From the NCBI RefSeq assembly GCF_002356335.1, contig NZ_AP018165.1, positions 3,844,001 to 3,908,000 of the forward strand: 64,000 nt of DNA, written 5' to 3'. The position numbers and the translations under genes were made by a program. The notes under the pieces are model-generated. The model was not told where the DNA came from. It ran no database searches and was given only the letters and a program-made list of their open reading frames with translations. The stretch comes from [Mycobacterium] stephanolepidis. GTDB lineage: Bacteria > Actinomycetota > Actinomycetes > Mycobacteriales > Mycobacteriaceae. Shown here piece after piece: positions 36,997 through 47,419 of this stretch (the stretch's first letter is position 1; the number at the start of each line of letters is the position of its first letter).

Positions 36997-38049
36997 GTGA
37001 ACGACAGGGCCACTTTCCGGGCGGGCGTGATTCTCGCCCTCGTCTCGGCCGCCACCTTCGGGTTTTCCGGCCCCTTCGCCAAGTCGCTCATGGCGGCCGG
37101 ATGGTCCCTGACCGCCGTCGTCACCGCGCGCCTGGCCACCGGCGCCGCGGTGATGGTGGTAGCCGCATGTATCGCGGCGCCCGGATGGTTCTCCGAAGCC
37201 AGGCGCCACACCAGAGTCGTTGTGCTGTACGGGATCATTCCCGTGGCCGGTGCCCAGTTCTGCTACTTCGGCGCCGTCAGGCACATGTCGGTGGGCGTGG
37301 CGATGCTCTTGGAGTTCCTGAGCCCCATCCTGGTTATCGCGTGGACCTGGCTGTCCACCCGGCACCGTCCGCACACCCGGGTGCTTGCCGGCGCGGCGCT
37401 CGCACTGGTGGGGATGCTGTTGGTGCTCAACATCTTCAGCGGATCCCGCGTAGAGCCGGTGGGGGTGCTGTGGGGTTTGGGGGCAGCGGTCTGCGCCGCG
37501 TACTACTTCATCTCGTCACACCGTGCGGGCGGCAAGGCACAAGGGCTGCAACCGATCACGTTGACCACCAGTGGGCTACTCGTCGGCACCATCGCGGTCG
37601 GCGGCTTCGGGCTGACCGGGATCATGCCGATGACCTTTTCCGCTCAGGATGTGCAGGTCGCGGGCTGGCACACACCGGTCTATGTGCCCATTCTCATTCT
37701 CGGAGTGGTCACCACCGCGATCGCCTATCTCACCGGTATCGCCGCCATCGCCCGACTCAAGCCGAGCTATGCGTCGTTGATCGCGCTCACCGAAGTACTG
37801 TGCGCGGTGATCGCGGGCTGGGTCCTGCTCGGGGAAACCATCGCACCCATCCAGTACGTGGGCGCCGCGGTCATTCTCGCGGGACTGGTTCTGGCACATC
37901 GGGGTGCGGATACCTCGGCGGATTCCGAATCCAGCGCGGCCGGGCTATCAGCTTCTTTACCTGCGGGATTTAAATCACATGGCAGTGACAGCGAATTATC
38001 CGTAACCTCAGTGTGTGACGCTACAGCCGAATCCACGCCCAGCCAGTAA
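36997..38049 (+). CDS. EamA/DMT-family transporter
   Basis: 350-residue inner-membrane permease of the drug/metabolite superfamily with ten predicted helices in two EamA repeats (first ~8-140, second ~150-300); typical text is FGFSGPFAKSL, ARLATGAAVM and LTEVLCAVIAGWVLLGETI. Substrate unknown, probably an exported metabolite. GTG 36997 follows GGGAGG. A ~45-residue polar tail (from ~305) overlaps the next gene, whose promoter is inside it. Probably controlled by the divergent CGNR regulator. Confidence 0.92.
   Translation: MNDRATFRAGVILALVSAATFGFSGPFAKSLMAAGWSLTAVVTARLATGAAVMVVAACIAAPGWFSEARRHTRVVVLYGIIPVAGAQFCYFGAVRHMSVGVAMLLEFLSPILVIAWTWLSTRHRPHTRVLAGAALALVGMLLVLNIFSGSRVEPVGVLWGLGAAVCAAYYFISSHRAGGKAQGLQPITLTTSGLLVGTIAVGGFGLTGIMPMTFSAQDVQVAGWHTPVYVPILILGVVTTAIAYLTGIAAIARLKPSYASLIALTEVLCAVIAGWVLLGETIAPIQYVGAAVILAGLVLAHRGADTSADSESSAAGLSASLPAGFKSHGSDSELSVTSVCDATAESTPSQ
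38003..38008 (+). promoter_or_regulatory. Leaderless-type -10 box (TAACCT)
   Basis: TAACCT ends six bases before GTG 38015; it lies within the 3' end of the EamA gene. It favours 38015 over the two other GTGs at 38011 and 38013. Confidence 0.55.
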
Positions 38050-38701
38050 GTTGTTCGCCGCCGCCGCGCGCGCGGCGGTTGTTTCGGTTGCGGCAATCAT
38101 GTTGACCACTGGTCTCGCGGTCATCCTCCCCGCCACCGCCTCGGCGGCATGTCCCAACGTCGAGGTTTCCTTCGCCCGCGGGCGTTCCCAGCCGCCAGGC
38201 GTCGGAAACATCGGCGACGGATTCATCAGCGCGCTGCGAAACCGCGTCAAAGATGTTGGTGTGTACGCAGTCCGGTACGACGCCAATACCGACGTCAGCG
38301 GCGGAGCCAACGACCTGAGCGCCCACCTGCAATCGGTGGCCAACTCATGCCCCAACACCAAGCTGGTGGTCGGCGGTTACTCCCTCGGCGCCGGTGTCGT
38401 CGACACCGCGCTGGGTTTCCAGGGTCCCGTCTCGATCGGAGACTTCTTCAACTTCACCAATCCGGTTCCCCCGGAGGTCGGTGACCGTATTCGGGCGATC
38501 GTCACCTTCGGCAACATCGTCAACCGCTTCGCCCCGATCCAGAATCTCGCGGGTGCCTATTCCGATCGCGTCCTTGACCTGTGCAATGACGGCGACCCCG
38601 TCTGCATGGCGGGCGACAACGAGAGCTGGAAGTCCCACACCACATACCCACCGGCACTGTTCGCGCAGGCTGCGGACTTCGCTGCCGCTCGAGTGAACTA
38701 G
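38015..38701 (+). CDS. Secreted cutinase family esterase (first of three)
   Basis: 228 residues: Sec signal peptide with cleavage likely after ATASA (~43), then the cutinase alpha/beta domain. Nucleophile Ser in GGYSLGAGV, acid in NDGDPVCMAG, His in SHTTYPP; SFARGRSQPPG and SCPNTK carry the usual motifs. Mycobacterial cutinase-like proteins are esterases, lipases or phospholipases at the cell surface. The position matches Rv3451 (cut3), after ESX-4. Overlaps the EamA gene by 35 bases. Confidence 0.92.
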   Translation: MTLQPNPRPASKLFAAAARAAVVSVAAIMLTTGLAVILPATASAACPNVEVSFARGRSQPPGVGNIGDGFISALRNRVKDVGVYAVRYDANTDVSGGANDLSAHLQSVANSCPNTKLVVGGYSLGAGVVDTALGFQGPVSIGDFFNFTNPVPPEVGDRIRAIVTFGNIVNRFAPIQNLAGAYSDRVLDLCNDGDPVCMAGDNESWKSHTTYPPALFAQAADFAAARVN

Positions 38702-38704
38702 CCT
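38699..38704 (+). promoter_or_regulatory. Leaderless-type -10 box (TAGCCT)
   Basis: TAGCCT overlaps the stop codon of the cutinase gene and ends seven bases before GTG 38712. Confidence 0.45.
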
Positions 38705-38711
38705 CGCCCGG

Positions 38712-39701
38712 GTGACTGTTTCCCAGATCACCCACCGTCAGCTGCCGGTCAATGGAATCGACATCCACGTGGCCGAACAGGGCGAAGGCCCGGCGGTTGT
38801 TCTGTGCCACGGATTTCCCGGGCTCTGGTACACCTGGCGCCACCAGCTGGCGGCGCTGTCTGCCGCCGGATATCGGGCCATCGCACCGGATATGCGCGGA
38901 TATGGGCGCACGACGGCACCGCGGGACGCAACCGCCTATGACCGCAGCACCACGGTCAACGACCTCGTCGGCCTGTTGGACGCCCTCGATCTGCGCGATG
39001 CGGTGTTCTGCGGACACGATTTTGGGGCACATCTGGTGTGGGACATGCCCGCCTGGGCGGGAGATCGAGTTCGAGCACTGATCCAGCTGTCGGTACCGCG
39101 CACCCGGCGACTCCCGGTCACCCCGAGCGTTGGATTCAATTACCTTGCCTCCCAGCACTTCACGCATCTGGAGTACTTCCAGGAGCCGGGCGTGGCGGAG
39201 TCCGAGCTGGATACGCAGCCAAAGATGTTCCTGGCCGCGCTGTTCCACGCTCTCAGCGGCGCGAATCGCTATCTCGACTGTTGGGACCACCCGGCGCAGG
39301 TTGATGGCAAACGTAATGGCTACCTAGATGTCCTTCCGAGCCCTCCTCCCCTGCCGTGGAATTGGCTTTCCGAGCAAGATCTCGACTACTACGCGGCCGA
39401 ATTCACGCGTACGGGATTCACCGGCGGCCTCAACTGGTACCGGGCCGAGGATGTGGTGTGGGCCCAAAACGAGTACCTGCATGACAGACCCATCGGCGTA
39501 CCGGTGGCCTTCATCGCCGGATCGGCCGATCCGGTCCTGGAAATGCTGGGCCGCGACCCCATGACGGCCATGGCGGATCTCGTTCCCGGTTTGCGGTCGG
39601 TGCTGATCGTCGAGGGGGCCGGACACTTCGTGCAAATGGAGCGACCGGACGCCGTCAACACCGCGATGGTGGAGTTCCTGGGTTCACTTCCGCCCAGGTG
39701 A
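38712..39701 (+). CDS. Epoxide hydrolase-like alpha/beta hydrolase
   Basis: 329 residues, no signal peptide. Epoxide-hydrolase features: oxyanion HGFPGLWYTWRHQL, nucleophile Asp in FCGHDFGAHLVW, paired cap Tyr residues, acid in AGSADPVLE and His in GAGHFVQMERPD. Opens epoxides to diols with water; physiological substrate unknown, possibly epoxy lipids. Sits between cutinase genes, ten bases after the first. Confidence 0.9.
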   Translation: MTVSQITHRQLPVNGIDIHVAEQGEGPAVVLCHGFPGLWYTWRHQLAALSAAGYRAIAPDMRGYGRTTAPRDATAYDRSTTVNDLVGLLDALDLRDAVFCGHDFGAHLVWDMPAWAGDRVRALIQLSVPRTRRLPVTPSVGFNYLASQHFTHLEYFQEPGVAESELDTQPKMFLAALFHALSGANRYLDCWDHPAQVDGKRNGYLDVLPSPPPLPWNWLSEQDLDYYAAEFTRTGFTGGLNWYRAEDVVWAQNEYLHDRPIGVPVAFIAGSADPVLEMLGRDPMTAMADLVPGLRSVLIVEGAGHFVQMERPDAVNTAMVEFLGSLPPR

Positions 39702-39746
39702 CATGGCCCATACCGCACCGATATGACAACTAGATTGACTTACCCG

Positions 39747-39752
39747 TAGCAT
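39747..39752 (+). promoter_or_regulatory. Leaderless-type -10 box (TAGCAT)
   Basis: ACCCGTAGCAT ends six bases before GTG 39759. The same eleven bases precede the next cutinase gene. Confidence 0.65.
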
Positions 39753-39758
39753 TCCCGT

Positions 39759-40385
39759 GTGACGACGTACAGTGCTGTTTCACCTGCAATCGCGCACGTC
39801 CGCCGGTGGGGATTTCCGCTCGCCGCTCTGCTCATGTTCATCAGTCTGGTGACCATTTCGCAGCCGGCACCCGCGACCGCCGACCCGTGCGCCGCCGTGG
39901 ATGTCTCCTTCGCTCGCGGCCGTGATGAGCCGCCCGGCCTCGGCCGCGTAGGCCAGGCATTCGTCGACGCCCTCGGCCCCAAGGTCGGCAGTATGAACGT
40001 CTACCCCGTCAACTACAGCGCCGGACTGCTCTCAACCGGAGAGGGCGCCGATGACCTGCGCGGACACCTCAGCGACGTCGCGTCGTCCTGCCCGAACACC
40101 AAGTTGGTGATCGGCGGATACTCGATGGGCGCAACCGTCGTGGATGACGTCGCCAACAACCCGCCACCGGACGTCGCGGGCCGGATCAGGGGAATCGCGA
40201 CCTTCGGGAACATCGACCGGCGCGGTGGCGGCATGACCGGCCCCCTCGCCGGACGGTGGATCGATCAGTGCAATCCCGGAGACCCGGTCTGCCAGGAGGG
40301 CGGCCGCTCGTGGACCGCGCATCAGACCTACGAGCAGACCAATCTGCCCGCGCAGGCTGCGTCTTTCGTGGCGGGCAAGCTGTAG
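39759..40385 (+). CDS. Secreted cutinase family esterase (second of three)
   Basis: 208 residues: signal peptide ending near PATADP (~41), then the cutinase domain with VDVSFARGRDEPPGLG, nucleophile Ser in IGGYSMGATV, acid in NPGDPVCQEG and His in TAHQTYEQTN. Smaller than its neighbours, lacking a loop after the nucleophile helix. Likely a surface esterase/lipase; substrate unknown. Confidence 0.92.
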   Translation: MTTYSAVSPAIAHVRRWGFPLAALLMFISLVTISQPAPATADPCAAVDVSFARGRDEPPGLGRVGQAFVDALGPKVGSMNVYPVNYSAGLLSTGEGADDLRGHLSDVASSCPNTKLVIGGYSMGATVVDDVANNPPPDVAGRIRGIATFGNIDRRGGGMTGPLAGRWIDQCNPGDPVCQEGGRSWTAHQTYEQTNLPAQAASFVAGKL

Positions 40386-40415
40386 AGAAAGCGCACGCGA
40401 GGCCTCGCTGACCCG

Positions 40416-40421
40416 TAGCAT
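40416..40421 (+). promoter_or_regulatory. Leaderless-type -10 box (TAGCAT)
   Basis: ACCCGTAGCAT again, ending six bases before GTG 40428. Confidence 0.65.
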
Positions 40422-40427
40422 CGTGGG

Positions 40428-41144
40428 GTGACCACGCATCAGCGGGGCACGAGGGTCGGCGTTGTCCTGAGTTATCTTGTCGCCCTGACGGTCTTCGCGC
40501 TGTCGGCGGTGAATGTTGTCGGGCTTGTCTATGCGGTGCCTCACGCGTCGGCAGATCCGTGTTCGGACGTAGACGTCTCATTTGCACGGGGTCGCAAGGA
40601 GCCAGTCGGATTGGGCCGCGTGGGCGGCGAGTTCGTGGACTCGCTGACCCCACGCATCGAGGCCACCGGGGCCAGTATGAACGTCTACCCCGTCAACTAC
40701 GACGCCGGCATCTTCTCGGCCGGCGGCGGGGCCAATGATCTGAGCAATCACCTGCAAGCTGTGGCAGCCAGCTGCCCTCGGACCAAGCTCGTCATCGGCG
40801 GGTACTCCATGGGTGCCGAGGTAATCGACACGATCATCGGTGTTCCGAACGTGGGCATCGGGTTCAACCGCCCCCTGCCCGCCGCAGTGGGCGACCGCAT
40901 CGTGGCGATCGCGACGTTCGGCAACGCCACCCACCGCACCGGGGGCCCGCTGAGCGGTATCGCGGGCGTATTCGGCTCGCGGGCAATCGATCTCTGTAAT
41001 CAAGGAGACCCGATCTGCATGGCCGGTCCGAACAACAGCTGGGATGCCCACACCTCCTACGAACGCACCGGACTTCCCGCTGAGGCCGCGGCGTTCGTTG
41101 CCTCGAAACTCAACCGCCACGGCGAAGCCGAGTCCGGCGAGTAG
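40428..41144 (+). CDS. Secreted cutinase family esterase (third of three)
   Basis: 238 residues: signal peptide to about HASADP (~43), cutinase domain with VDVSFARGRKEPVGLG, Ser in IGGYSMGAEV, acid in NQGDPICMAG, His in DAHTSYERTG, and a short charged tail. It shares MNVYPVNY and other segments with the second copy, so the two are recent paralogues. Its stop abuts the convergent truA stop. Confidence 0.92.
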   Translation: MTTHQRGTRVGVVLSYLVALTVFALSAVNVVGLVYAVPHASADPCSDVDVSFARGRKEPVGLGRVGGEFVDSLTPRIEATGASMNVYPVNYDAGIFSAGGGANDLSNHLQAVAASCPRTKLVIGGYSMGAEVIDTIIGVPNVGIGFNRPLPAAVGDRIVAIATFGNATHRTGGPLSGIAGVFGSRAIDLCNQGDPICMAGPNNSWDAHTSYERTGLPAEAAAFVASKLNRHGEAESGE

Positions 41145-42029
41145 TCAGTCCTTTCGGACTCGAACATCACGGGTGATCAACACGCGAGCCGCCATCTCGT
41201 CGTCGGGCGGGTAGTCCACACCGACCAGCGTCAGACCACGCGCCGGCGCCGCCGCGAAATCGCTTGAACGCCTTTCCTTCTTGAGCAAGTCGGCGCACCA
41301 CTGCACCGGCCGCCTACCCTCCCCCACTACCAGCACCGCACCCACCAACGATCGCACCATCGACCAACAGAACGCGTCGGCACTCACGTGCGCGGCCAGC
41401 CGATGCCCATCGACCGTCCAATCGAACCGCTGCAATTCACGGATCGTTGTGGCGCCGTCACGATGGCGGCAGAAGGCCGCGAAATCATTCAGCCCCAATA
41501 GTTTCCGCGAAGCCTCGGCCATGGCATCGACATCCAGCGGCCGGTGCCACCCAACGACGTCATGCCGTGCGAGAGGCAGCACACCGAACGGCGCCGTGGA
41601 GAACCGGTACTCGTAGTGCCGTCGCAGGGCGGAGAACCGTGCATCGAAGTGCTCGGGGGCGCGCCGCATGTCGAGCACACGCACGTCTTTGGGCAAGAAA
41701 CGTGACAGCCGCCGGATCAGCCTGCCGAACTCGGGCGCGTCTGCGGAGCGTGATCTACCGAGGATTTCCGGCAGCCGAGCAGACGGGATGTCGATATGCG
41801 CTACCTGGCCCGTGGCATGCACACCCGCGTCGGTGCGCCCGGCGGCGTACAGCGAGACGGGCTCGCCCACGATGGTCGTGAATGCCTCACCCAGCACCCC
41901 CGCGACCGTACGTTGGTTGACTTGAGTGGCCCACCCTGCGAAATCGGTTCCGTCATAAGCAATATCGAGCCGTAAACGAACCAGCCCGCCACCGTCTCCG
42001 GTAGCGGGCTGGTTCTCAGGTGTGACCAA
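41145..42029 (-). CDS. truA: tRNA pseudouridine synthase A
   Basis: Makes pseudouridine at positions 38-40 of the anticodon arm. 294 residues: [19 protein letters not shown] at the N-terminus, catalytic Asp in [15 protein letters not shown], and HYEYRF and FCRHRDGAT in the core. The start must be TTG 42027-42029, because the preceding in-frame codons include the rplQ stop; the ribosome-binding site AAGAAGGA is within the last codons of rplQ. Last gene of the rpoA-rplQ-truA group. Confidence 0.94.
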   Translation of the reverse strand: MVTPENQPATGDGGGLVRLRLDIAYDGTDFAGWATQVNQRTVAGVLGEAFTTIVGEPVSLYAAGRTDAGVHATGQVAHIDIPSARLPEILGRSRSADAPEFGRLIRRLSRFLPKDVRVLDMRRAPEHFDARFSALRRHYEYRFSTAPFGVLPLARHDVVGWHRPLDVDAMAEASRKLLGLNDFAAFCRHRDGATTIRELQRFDWTVDGHRLAAHVSADAFCWSMVRSLVGAVLVVGEGRRPVQWCADLLKKERRSSDFAAAPARGLTLVGVDYPPDDEMAARVLITRDVRVRKD

Positions 42030-42032
42030 AGG

Positions 42033-42605
42033 TCAATCCTTCTTGTCTGCGTCCTCGGCCTCGGGAGCCTCAGCCGTGTCAGCTGCGGCGTCCGCCGCGC
42101 CTTCCGCCTCGGCAGCCGCGTCGTCAGCAGTGTCGGTCTCGACCTCGACAACTTCCTCGGCAGGAGTCTCCTCGACCTTGGCCTCGTCGACGTCAGCCTT
42201 CTTGGTCGAAGCGACGCGGCGAGCCCGGTCGGCCTCAGAGGTGACCGTCTTCTCCTTCACCAGCTCGATGACCGCCATGGGCGCGTTATCGCCCTTACGG
42301 TTCTCGACCTTGATGATGCGGGTGTAGCCACCGTTGCGATCGGCGTAGAACGGACCGATCTCGTCGAAAAGGGCGTGGACAACATCCTTGTCGCGGATCT
42401 TCTTGAGCACCTCGCGCCGGTTGTGCAGATCACCCTTCTTGGCGTGGGTGATCAGCTTCTCGGCGTAGGGCCGCAGCACGCGGGCCTTCGTCTCGGTAGT
42501 CTTGATCCGGCCGTGCTCGAACAGCGCGGTGGCCAGGTTGGCCAGGAGCGCCTTCTGATGCGAAGACGATCCACCGAGCCGCTGACCCTTTTTGGGCTTG
42601 GGCAT
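42033..42605 (-). CDS. rplQ: Ribosomal protein L17
   Basis: 50S protein. Residues 1-~120 are the L17 domain ([27 protein letters not shown], then [26 protein letters not shown]). From ~125 on there is a mycobacterial Ala/Glu/Asp-rich acidic tail of about 65 residues, so the protein is 190 long rather than ~120. Ends three bases before the truA start. Confidence 0.96.
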   Translation of the reverse strand: MPKPKKGQRLGGSSSHQKALLANLATALFEHGRIKTTETKARVLRPYAEKLITHAKKGDLHNRREVLKKIRDKDVVHALFDEIGPFYADRNGGYTRIIKVENRKGDNAPMAVIELVKEKTVTSEADRARRVASTKKADVDEAKVEETPAEEVVEVETDTADDAAAEAEGAADAAADTAEAPEAEDADKKD

Positions 42606-42627
42606 TGCAACTATCTCCTATTCGGGG

Positions 42628-42653
42628 CCGGCCCCCGTATCAGGTAGGGCCGG
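42628..42653 (-). other. Small hairpin between rpoA and rplQ
   Basis: CCGGCCC (42628-42634) pairs with GGGCCGG (42647-42653) across a 12-base loop in the 89-base gap. Could adjust rplQ expression relative to rpoA; no U-run. Confidence 0.3.
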
Positions 42654-42694
42654 GACGGATCCGGGCGGGCGAAGCCCCGGGGTTATATGCCCAG

Positions 42695-43789
<1,095 letters not shown>

Positions 43790-43824
43790 TCAGTGGAGGC
43801 AGCCCGGTTGGGCGGCCCGACTTC

Positions 43825-44430
43825 TTACTTCGAGTAGAACTCGACGATCAGCTGCTCGGTGAGCGGCACATCGATCTGCGCACGCTCGGGGAGCTGGTGC
43901 ACCAGAATGCGCTGGCGCTCGCCGACAACCTGCAGCCAGCCCGGGATGGGCCGATCGCCGGCGGTCTCGCGTGCGACCTCGAACGGCAAGGTGTTCAGCG
44001 ACTTTTCCTTGACGTCGATGATGTCGTACTGCGACACCCGGTAGCTGGGCACATCGACCTTCACGTTGTTGACCGTGAAGTGACCGTGCGACACCAGCTG
44101 GCGGGCCATCCGGCGGGTACGGGCCAGGCCGGCCCGGTACACGACGTTGTCGAGACGGGTCTCCAGGATCTGCAGCAGCTGCTCACCGGTCTTGCCGGAG
44201 GACCGCACGGCCTCGGCGTAGTAGCGGCGGAACTGCTTCTCCATGACGCCGTAGGTGAAGCGGGCCTTCTGCTTCTCCTGCAGCTGCTGGCGGTATTCGC
44301 TCTCCTTGATCCGCGCGCGGCCGTGCTGGCCGGGAGGGTAAGGACGCTTCTCGTACGCGCTGGAGCCACCGACGAGGTCGACACCTAGACGACGGGACTT
44401 GCGAGTGACGGGTCCGGTATAACGAGCCAT
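43825..44430 (-). CDS. rpsD: Ribosomal protein S4
   Basis: Primary 16S rRNA-binding protein, 201 residues. MARYTGPVTRKSRRLGVDL begins the conserved sequence at ATG 44428-44430 (the frame is open further). The S4 RNA-binding domain is at ~95-155 (RLDNVVYRAGLARTRRMARQLVSHGHFTVN); it ends VEFYSK. Confidence 0.97.
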   Translation of the reverse strand: MARYTGPVTRKSRRLGVDLVGGSSAYEKRPYPPGQHGRARIKESEYRQQLQEKQKARFTYGVMEKQFRRYYAEAVRSSGKTGEQLLQILETRLDNVVYRAGLARTRRMARQLVSHGHFTVNNVKVDVPSYRVSQYDIIDVKEKSLNTLPFEVARETAGDRPIPGWLQVVGERQRILVHQLPERAQIDVPLTEQLIVEFYSK

Positions 44431-44450
44431 TTTTTTAAGCCTTCCTCTAC

Positions 44451-44867
44451 CTAGACCCGGCGCCGCTTGGGCGGACGGCAACCGTTGTGCGGCTGCGGAG
44501 TGACATCGGAAATCGCGCCCACTTCCAGGCCCGCGGCCTGCAGTGAACGGATGGCGGTCTCACGGCCGGAGCCGGGACCCTTGACGAACACGTCGACCTT
44601 CTTGACGCCGTGTTCCTGAGCCTTGCGCGCCGCGTTCTCGGCGGCGAGCTGTGCGGCGAACGGGGTCGACTTGCGCGAGCCCTTGAAGCCGACGTGACCG
44701 GACGACGCCCACGCGATCACGTTGCCCTGCGGATCGGTGATCGACACGATGGTGTTGTTGAACGTGCTCTTGATATGAGCGGCGCCGAGCGGGATGTTCT
44801 TCTTTTCCCGGCGACGAGTCTTCTGCGCCTTCTTGGGGCCCGCAGCGCCCTTTTTCGTTGGTGCCAT
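44451..44867 (-). CDS. rpsK: Ribosomal protein S11
   Basis: Platform protein of the 30S subunit. 138 residues with a basic start ([12 protein letters not shown]), then [29 protein letters not shown] and the universally conserved end [18 protein letters not shown]. Six bases after rpsM and 20 before rpsD. Confidence 0.98.
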   Translation of the reverse strand: MAPTKKGAAGPKKAQKTRRREKKNIPLGAAHIKSTFNNTIVSITDPQGNVIAWASSGHVGFKGSRKSTPFAAQLAAENAARKAQEHGVKKVDVFVKGPGSGRETAIRSLQAAGLEVGAISDVTPQPHNGCRPPKRRRV

Positions 44868-44873
44868 TTGGGG

Positions 44874-45248
44874 TTACCTGGCCTTCTTCTTGCCGGCGAT
44901 GGTGCGCTTCGGTCCCTTGCGGGTACGCGCATTGGTCTTGGTCCGCTGACCGCGCACCGGCAGACCGCGGCGGTGGCGCAGGCCCTGGTAGCAGCCGATC
45001 TCGATCTTGCGGCGGATGTCGGCCTGCACCTCGCGGCGCAGGTCACCCTCCACCTTGAGAGAGGCTTCGATGTATTCACGCAGCTGCGTCACCTGATCAT
45101 CGGTCAGGTCCTTGCTGCGCTGCTCGGGGCTGATGCCCGTGGCGGCCAGGATCTCCTTGGAGCGGGTCCGGCCAATGCCATAGATATAGGTGAGCGCGAT
45201 TTCCATACGCTTATCGCGCGGTAGGTCGACGCCTACGAGACGTGCCAT
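44874..45248 (-). CDS. rpsM: Ribosomal protein S13
   Basis: 30S head protein contacting tRNA and L5. 124 residues: [26 protein letters not shown], then [16 protein letters not shown] text and the conserved [23 protein letters not shown] near the basic C-terminus. First of the closely spaced rpsM-rpsK-rpsD series. Confidence 0.98.
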   Translation of the reverse strand: MARLVGVDLPRDKRMEIALTYIYGIGRTRSKEILAATGISPEQRSKDLTDDQVTQLREYIEASLKVEGDLRREVQADIRRKIEIGCYQGLRHRRGLPVRGQRTKTNARTRKGPKRTIAGKKKAR

Positions 45249-45309
45249 GCGGCAGTTCCTCTTTCATTCAACGAAGGTCTGATCCCAGTCCGTCCCCTCT
45301 AGGTTGGGG

Positions 45310-45329
45310 CCCCGGCCTTCGTTCCGGGG
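45310..45329 (-). other. Hairpin in the rpmJ-rpsM spacer
   Basis: CCCCGG (45310-45315) pairs with CCGGGG (45324-45329) within the 169-base spacer, the longest in this ribosomal operon. Possible processing or attenuation point; otherwise I see nothing in the spacer. Confidence 0.3.
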
Positions 45330-45417
45330 GTGTCTGTCCGGCGTACCCGGTCAGTGGTTCTGGGAGGTCATCATTCAGTTATGTAGTTGGTCAGCCAGAT
45401 CCTTGCGGACGTTCTGA

Positions 45418-45531
45418 CTAGCCCTGCCTCTGCTTGTGGCGAGGGTCCTGGCAGATCACCATGACCCGCCCGTGCCGGCGAATAACGCGGCACTTGTCGC
45501 AGATCGGCTTGACGCTCGGGTTGACCTTCAC
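45418..45531 (-). CDS. rpmJ: Ribosomal protein L36
   Basis: 37 residues: [21 protein letters not shown] through to [11 protein letters not shown], with the zinc-binding Cys-x2-Cys ... Cys-x4-His pattern (zinc-type L36). GTG 45529-45531, stop TAG 45418-45420. Lies 22 bases after infA. Confidence 0.96.
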   Translation of the reverse strand: MKVNPSVKPICDKCRVIRRHGRVMVICQDPRHKQRQG

Positions 45532-45553
45532 GTTTCCAATCCTGTTCTTGTCG

Positions 45554-45775
45554 TTACTTGTACCGGTAAACGATCCGACCGCGGGACAGGTCATAGGGAG
45601 ATAACTCCACTACCACTCTGTCCTCAGGCAGGATGCGGATGTAGTGCTGCCGCATCTTGCCGCTGATGTGGGCAAGCACCTTGTGTCCGTTCTCCAGCTC
45701 AATGCGAAACATCGCATTGGGCAGGGGTTCGACCACCCGGCCCTCGACCTCGATGGCTCCGTCTTTCTTAGCCAT
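45554..45775 (-). CDS. infA: Translation initiation factor IF-1
   Basis: 73-residue OB-fold protein that occupies the A site during initiation. [38 protein letters not shown] and [16 protein letters not shown] are textbook IF-1. CGGAGGAT directly precedes ATG 45773-45775. First gene of the infA-rpmJ-rpsM-rpsK-rpsD-rpoA-rplQ-truA series; the 205 bases upstream presumably hold its promoter. Confidence 0.98.
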
Positions 45776-45980
45776 ATCCTCCGCGATTCTTATTGCCTGC
45801 TCCGGCTATCGCCGGCATGACACGGCAACACTCACCGACCTCGAACGTGAGCCGGTGACAGGAAAATCCAGGACAGGGCACGCAGACAGTCGGCACGTAA
45901 GCCGCACCGTTGGTCAAGGATACCCGCGTAACGTCCCCAAACCAAACCGGCGAACGGGCGGTCAGGACCTCCCGGAGGTC

Positions 45981-47264
45981 TTACGACCAGGTGACTCCCG
46001 ACCTGCTGATATGCGGGATCGCCGTGGGTCGTACCAGGCCCGCTGTCAGCCAGGCGCCCGCGATCCAGATATGGGGTGCGGATTTGGCGGCCATCGTCCG
46101 TCTGGCCCGCATCGATACGTCCGAACCATCCAGGACTCGCTGCGCCCGGACGGACAGTATCCGGTTACGCACGCCAGAGCGGCGCCGCTCGCGCGCGCTG
46201 CGGTTGATCGCCAGCCAGGCGGCGGCGAGATCGCTGGACTCGCCCAGCGCTTCGGCGATGGCCTCGGCGGCCGCGGCCGCGTCGGCCACGCCCGAGTTGA
46301 GGCTGCGTCCCCCCAGCGGCGCGAACTGATGGGCCGCCTCACCCGCGAGCAGTACCCGACGGTTCACGTCGGTGTAGCTGCTGGCCACGCCCTGCACGGT
46401 CTGATGCACCTCGACCGACCTGATGTGGTCGGCATACCAAACATCGCCGGTGAGCGCCGTGACCCAGGAACGGACCAGTTCGGTCGACGGTGTGGCCTCA
46501 TCGTTGGGCAGGAACTGAACATCGAGGCGCAGACCGTCCGGGTAGGGCAGCCGGATGGCGTGGCGCCCGCCCAGATCGGGGTGGTGGTACTGGATCTGTA
46601 CCGGCAGATCGAGCGTGACACCGTCCGGGTGCGGTTCGACGTCGATCACCGCAGAAGGGGGTGACGGCGGGCGCTCGGACATACCGATGCCCAGCGCCTG
46701 CCGAATGGCCGACCTGGAGCCGTCGGCGGCGATGACGTAGCTCGCACGCAGCCGATCGCCACTGGAGAGCGTCAGCCGTGCGCCGGTGTGGTCGGTGCTG
46801 ATGTCGGTGACAGCGATACCGCAGTGGTACTCCACTCCCAGATTCAGCGCCTCGGCCAGGCTCTCGTCTTCAATGGTGCGCTGCGACAAGCTCATTCCCC
46901 ATGCCGCGGGGTTCCATGGACCGGGCATCCGCGAGGGGGCGTAGGAGGACATGACGAACACCGGGCGACCCTGGTAGAAGGTCTGGACGCCATGGACCGC
47001 GAGCGCGGATTTGCGCAGACGGGCACCCAGCTCGGGTGCTACCCGGTCGTATCGCCGCAACGTCGAGTGTCCGACGAAGGTCGCACAGTTCCGATGGCGC
47101 TGGCGATCTTTCGAGCCTGCCGCCTCCAGCACAACGACGCGAATTCCCCGGCGCGCCAATAGCGTGGCAGCCAGCAACCCCACGGGACCGCCACCGACGA
47201 TCACGACGGCGTCGTCGGTGATGTCCCGATGCGTGTCCGCCGACACTGCAGCTAGGTGAGGCAC
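45981..47264 (-). CDS. FAD-dependent monooxygenase (PHBH-type fold)
   Basis: 427 residues of the PF01494-type class A flavoprotein family. GxGxxG dinucleotide motif in DDAVVIVGGGPVGLLAATLLARRG (~18-40), the DG motif in ASYVIAADGSRSAIRQALG, and the second FAD motif in RRVLLAGEAAHQFAPLGGRSLNSGV. Probably hydroxylates an aromatic or polyketide-like substrate with NAD(P)H and O2; substrate unknown. GTG 47262-47264 is supported by a leaderless-type -10 box. Confidence 0.88.
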   Translation of the reverse strand: MPHLAAVSADTHRDITDDAVVIVGGGPVGLLAATLLARRGIRVVVLEAAGSKDRQRHRNCATFVGHSTLRRYDRVAPELGARLRKSALAVHGVQTFYQGRPVFVMSSYAPSRMPGPWNPAAWGMSLSQRTIEDESLAEALNLGVEYHCGIAVTDISTDHTGARLTLSSGDRLRASYVIAADGSRSAIRQALGIGMSERPPSPPSAVIDVEPHPDGVTLDLPVQIQYHHPDLGGRHAIRLPYPDGLRLDVQFLPNDEATPSTELVRSWVTALTGDVWYADHIRSVEVHQTVQGVASSYTDVNRRVLLAGEAAHQFAPLGGRSLNSGVADAAAAAEAIAEALGESSDLAAAWLAINRSARERRRSGVRNRILSVRAQRVLDGSDVSMRARRTMAAKSAPHIWIAGAWLTAGLVRPTAIPHISRSGVTWS

Positions 47265-47270
47265 CCACTG

Positions 47271-47276
47271 ACGGTA
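47271..47276 (-). promoter_or_regulatory. Leaderless-type -10 box (TACCGT)
   Basis: On the minus strand TACCGT (47276-47271) ends six bases before GTG 47264. Confidence 0.55.
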
Positions 47277-47419
47277 CCGCGCCAGGGCAACTGGGCGCCC
47301 ATCGAGATTTCGGTCGATGTATTGCGGCCAGTACCGGGGCCATTGCCTACCGGCTGTGGGGGTGGCAGATGACGATGCCGCAACTGCCGGGGACGGTCGC
47401 AGTCCACGGCCTTACCCGG

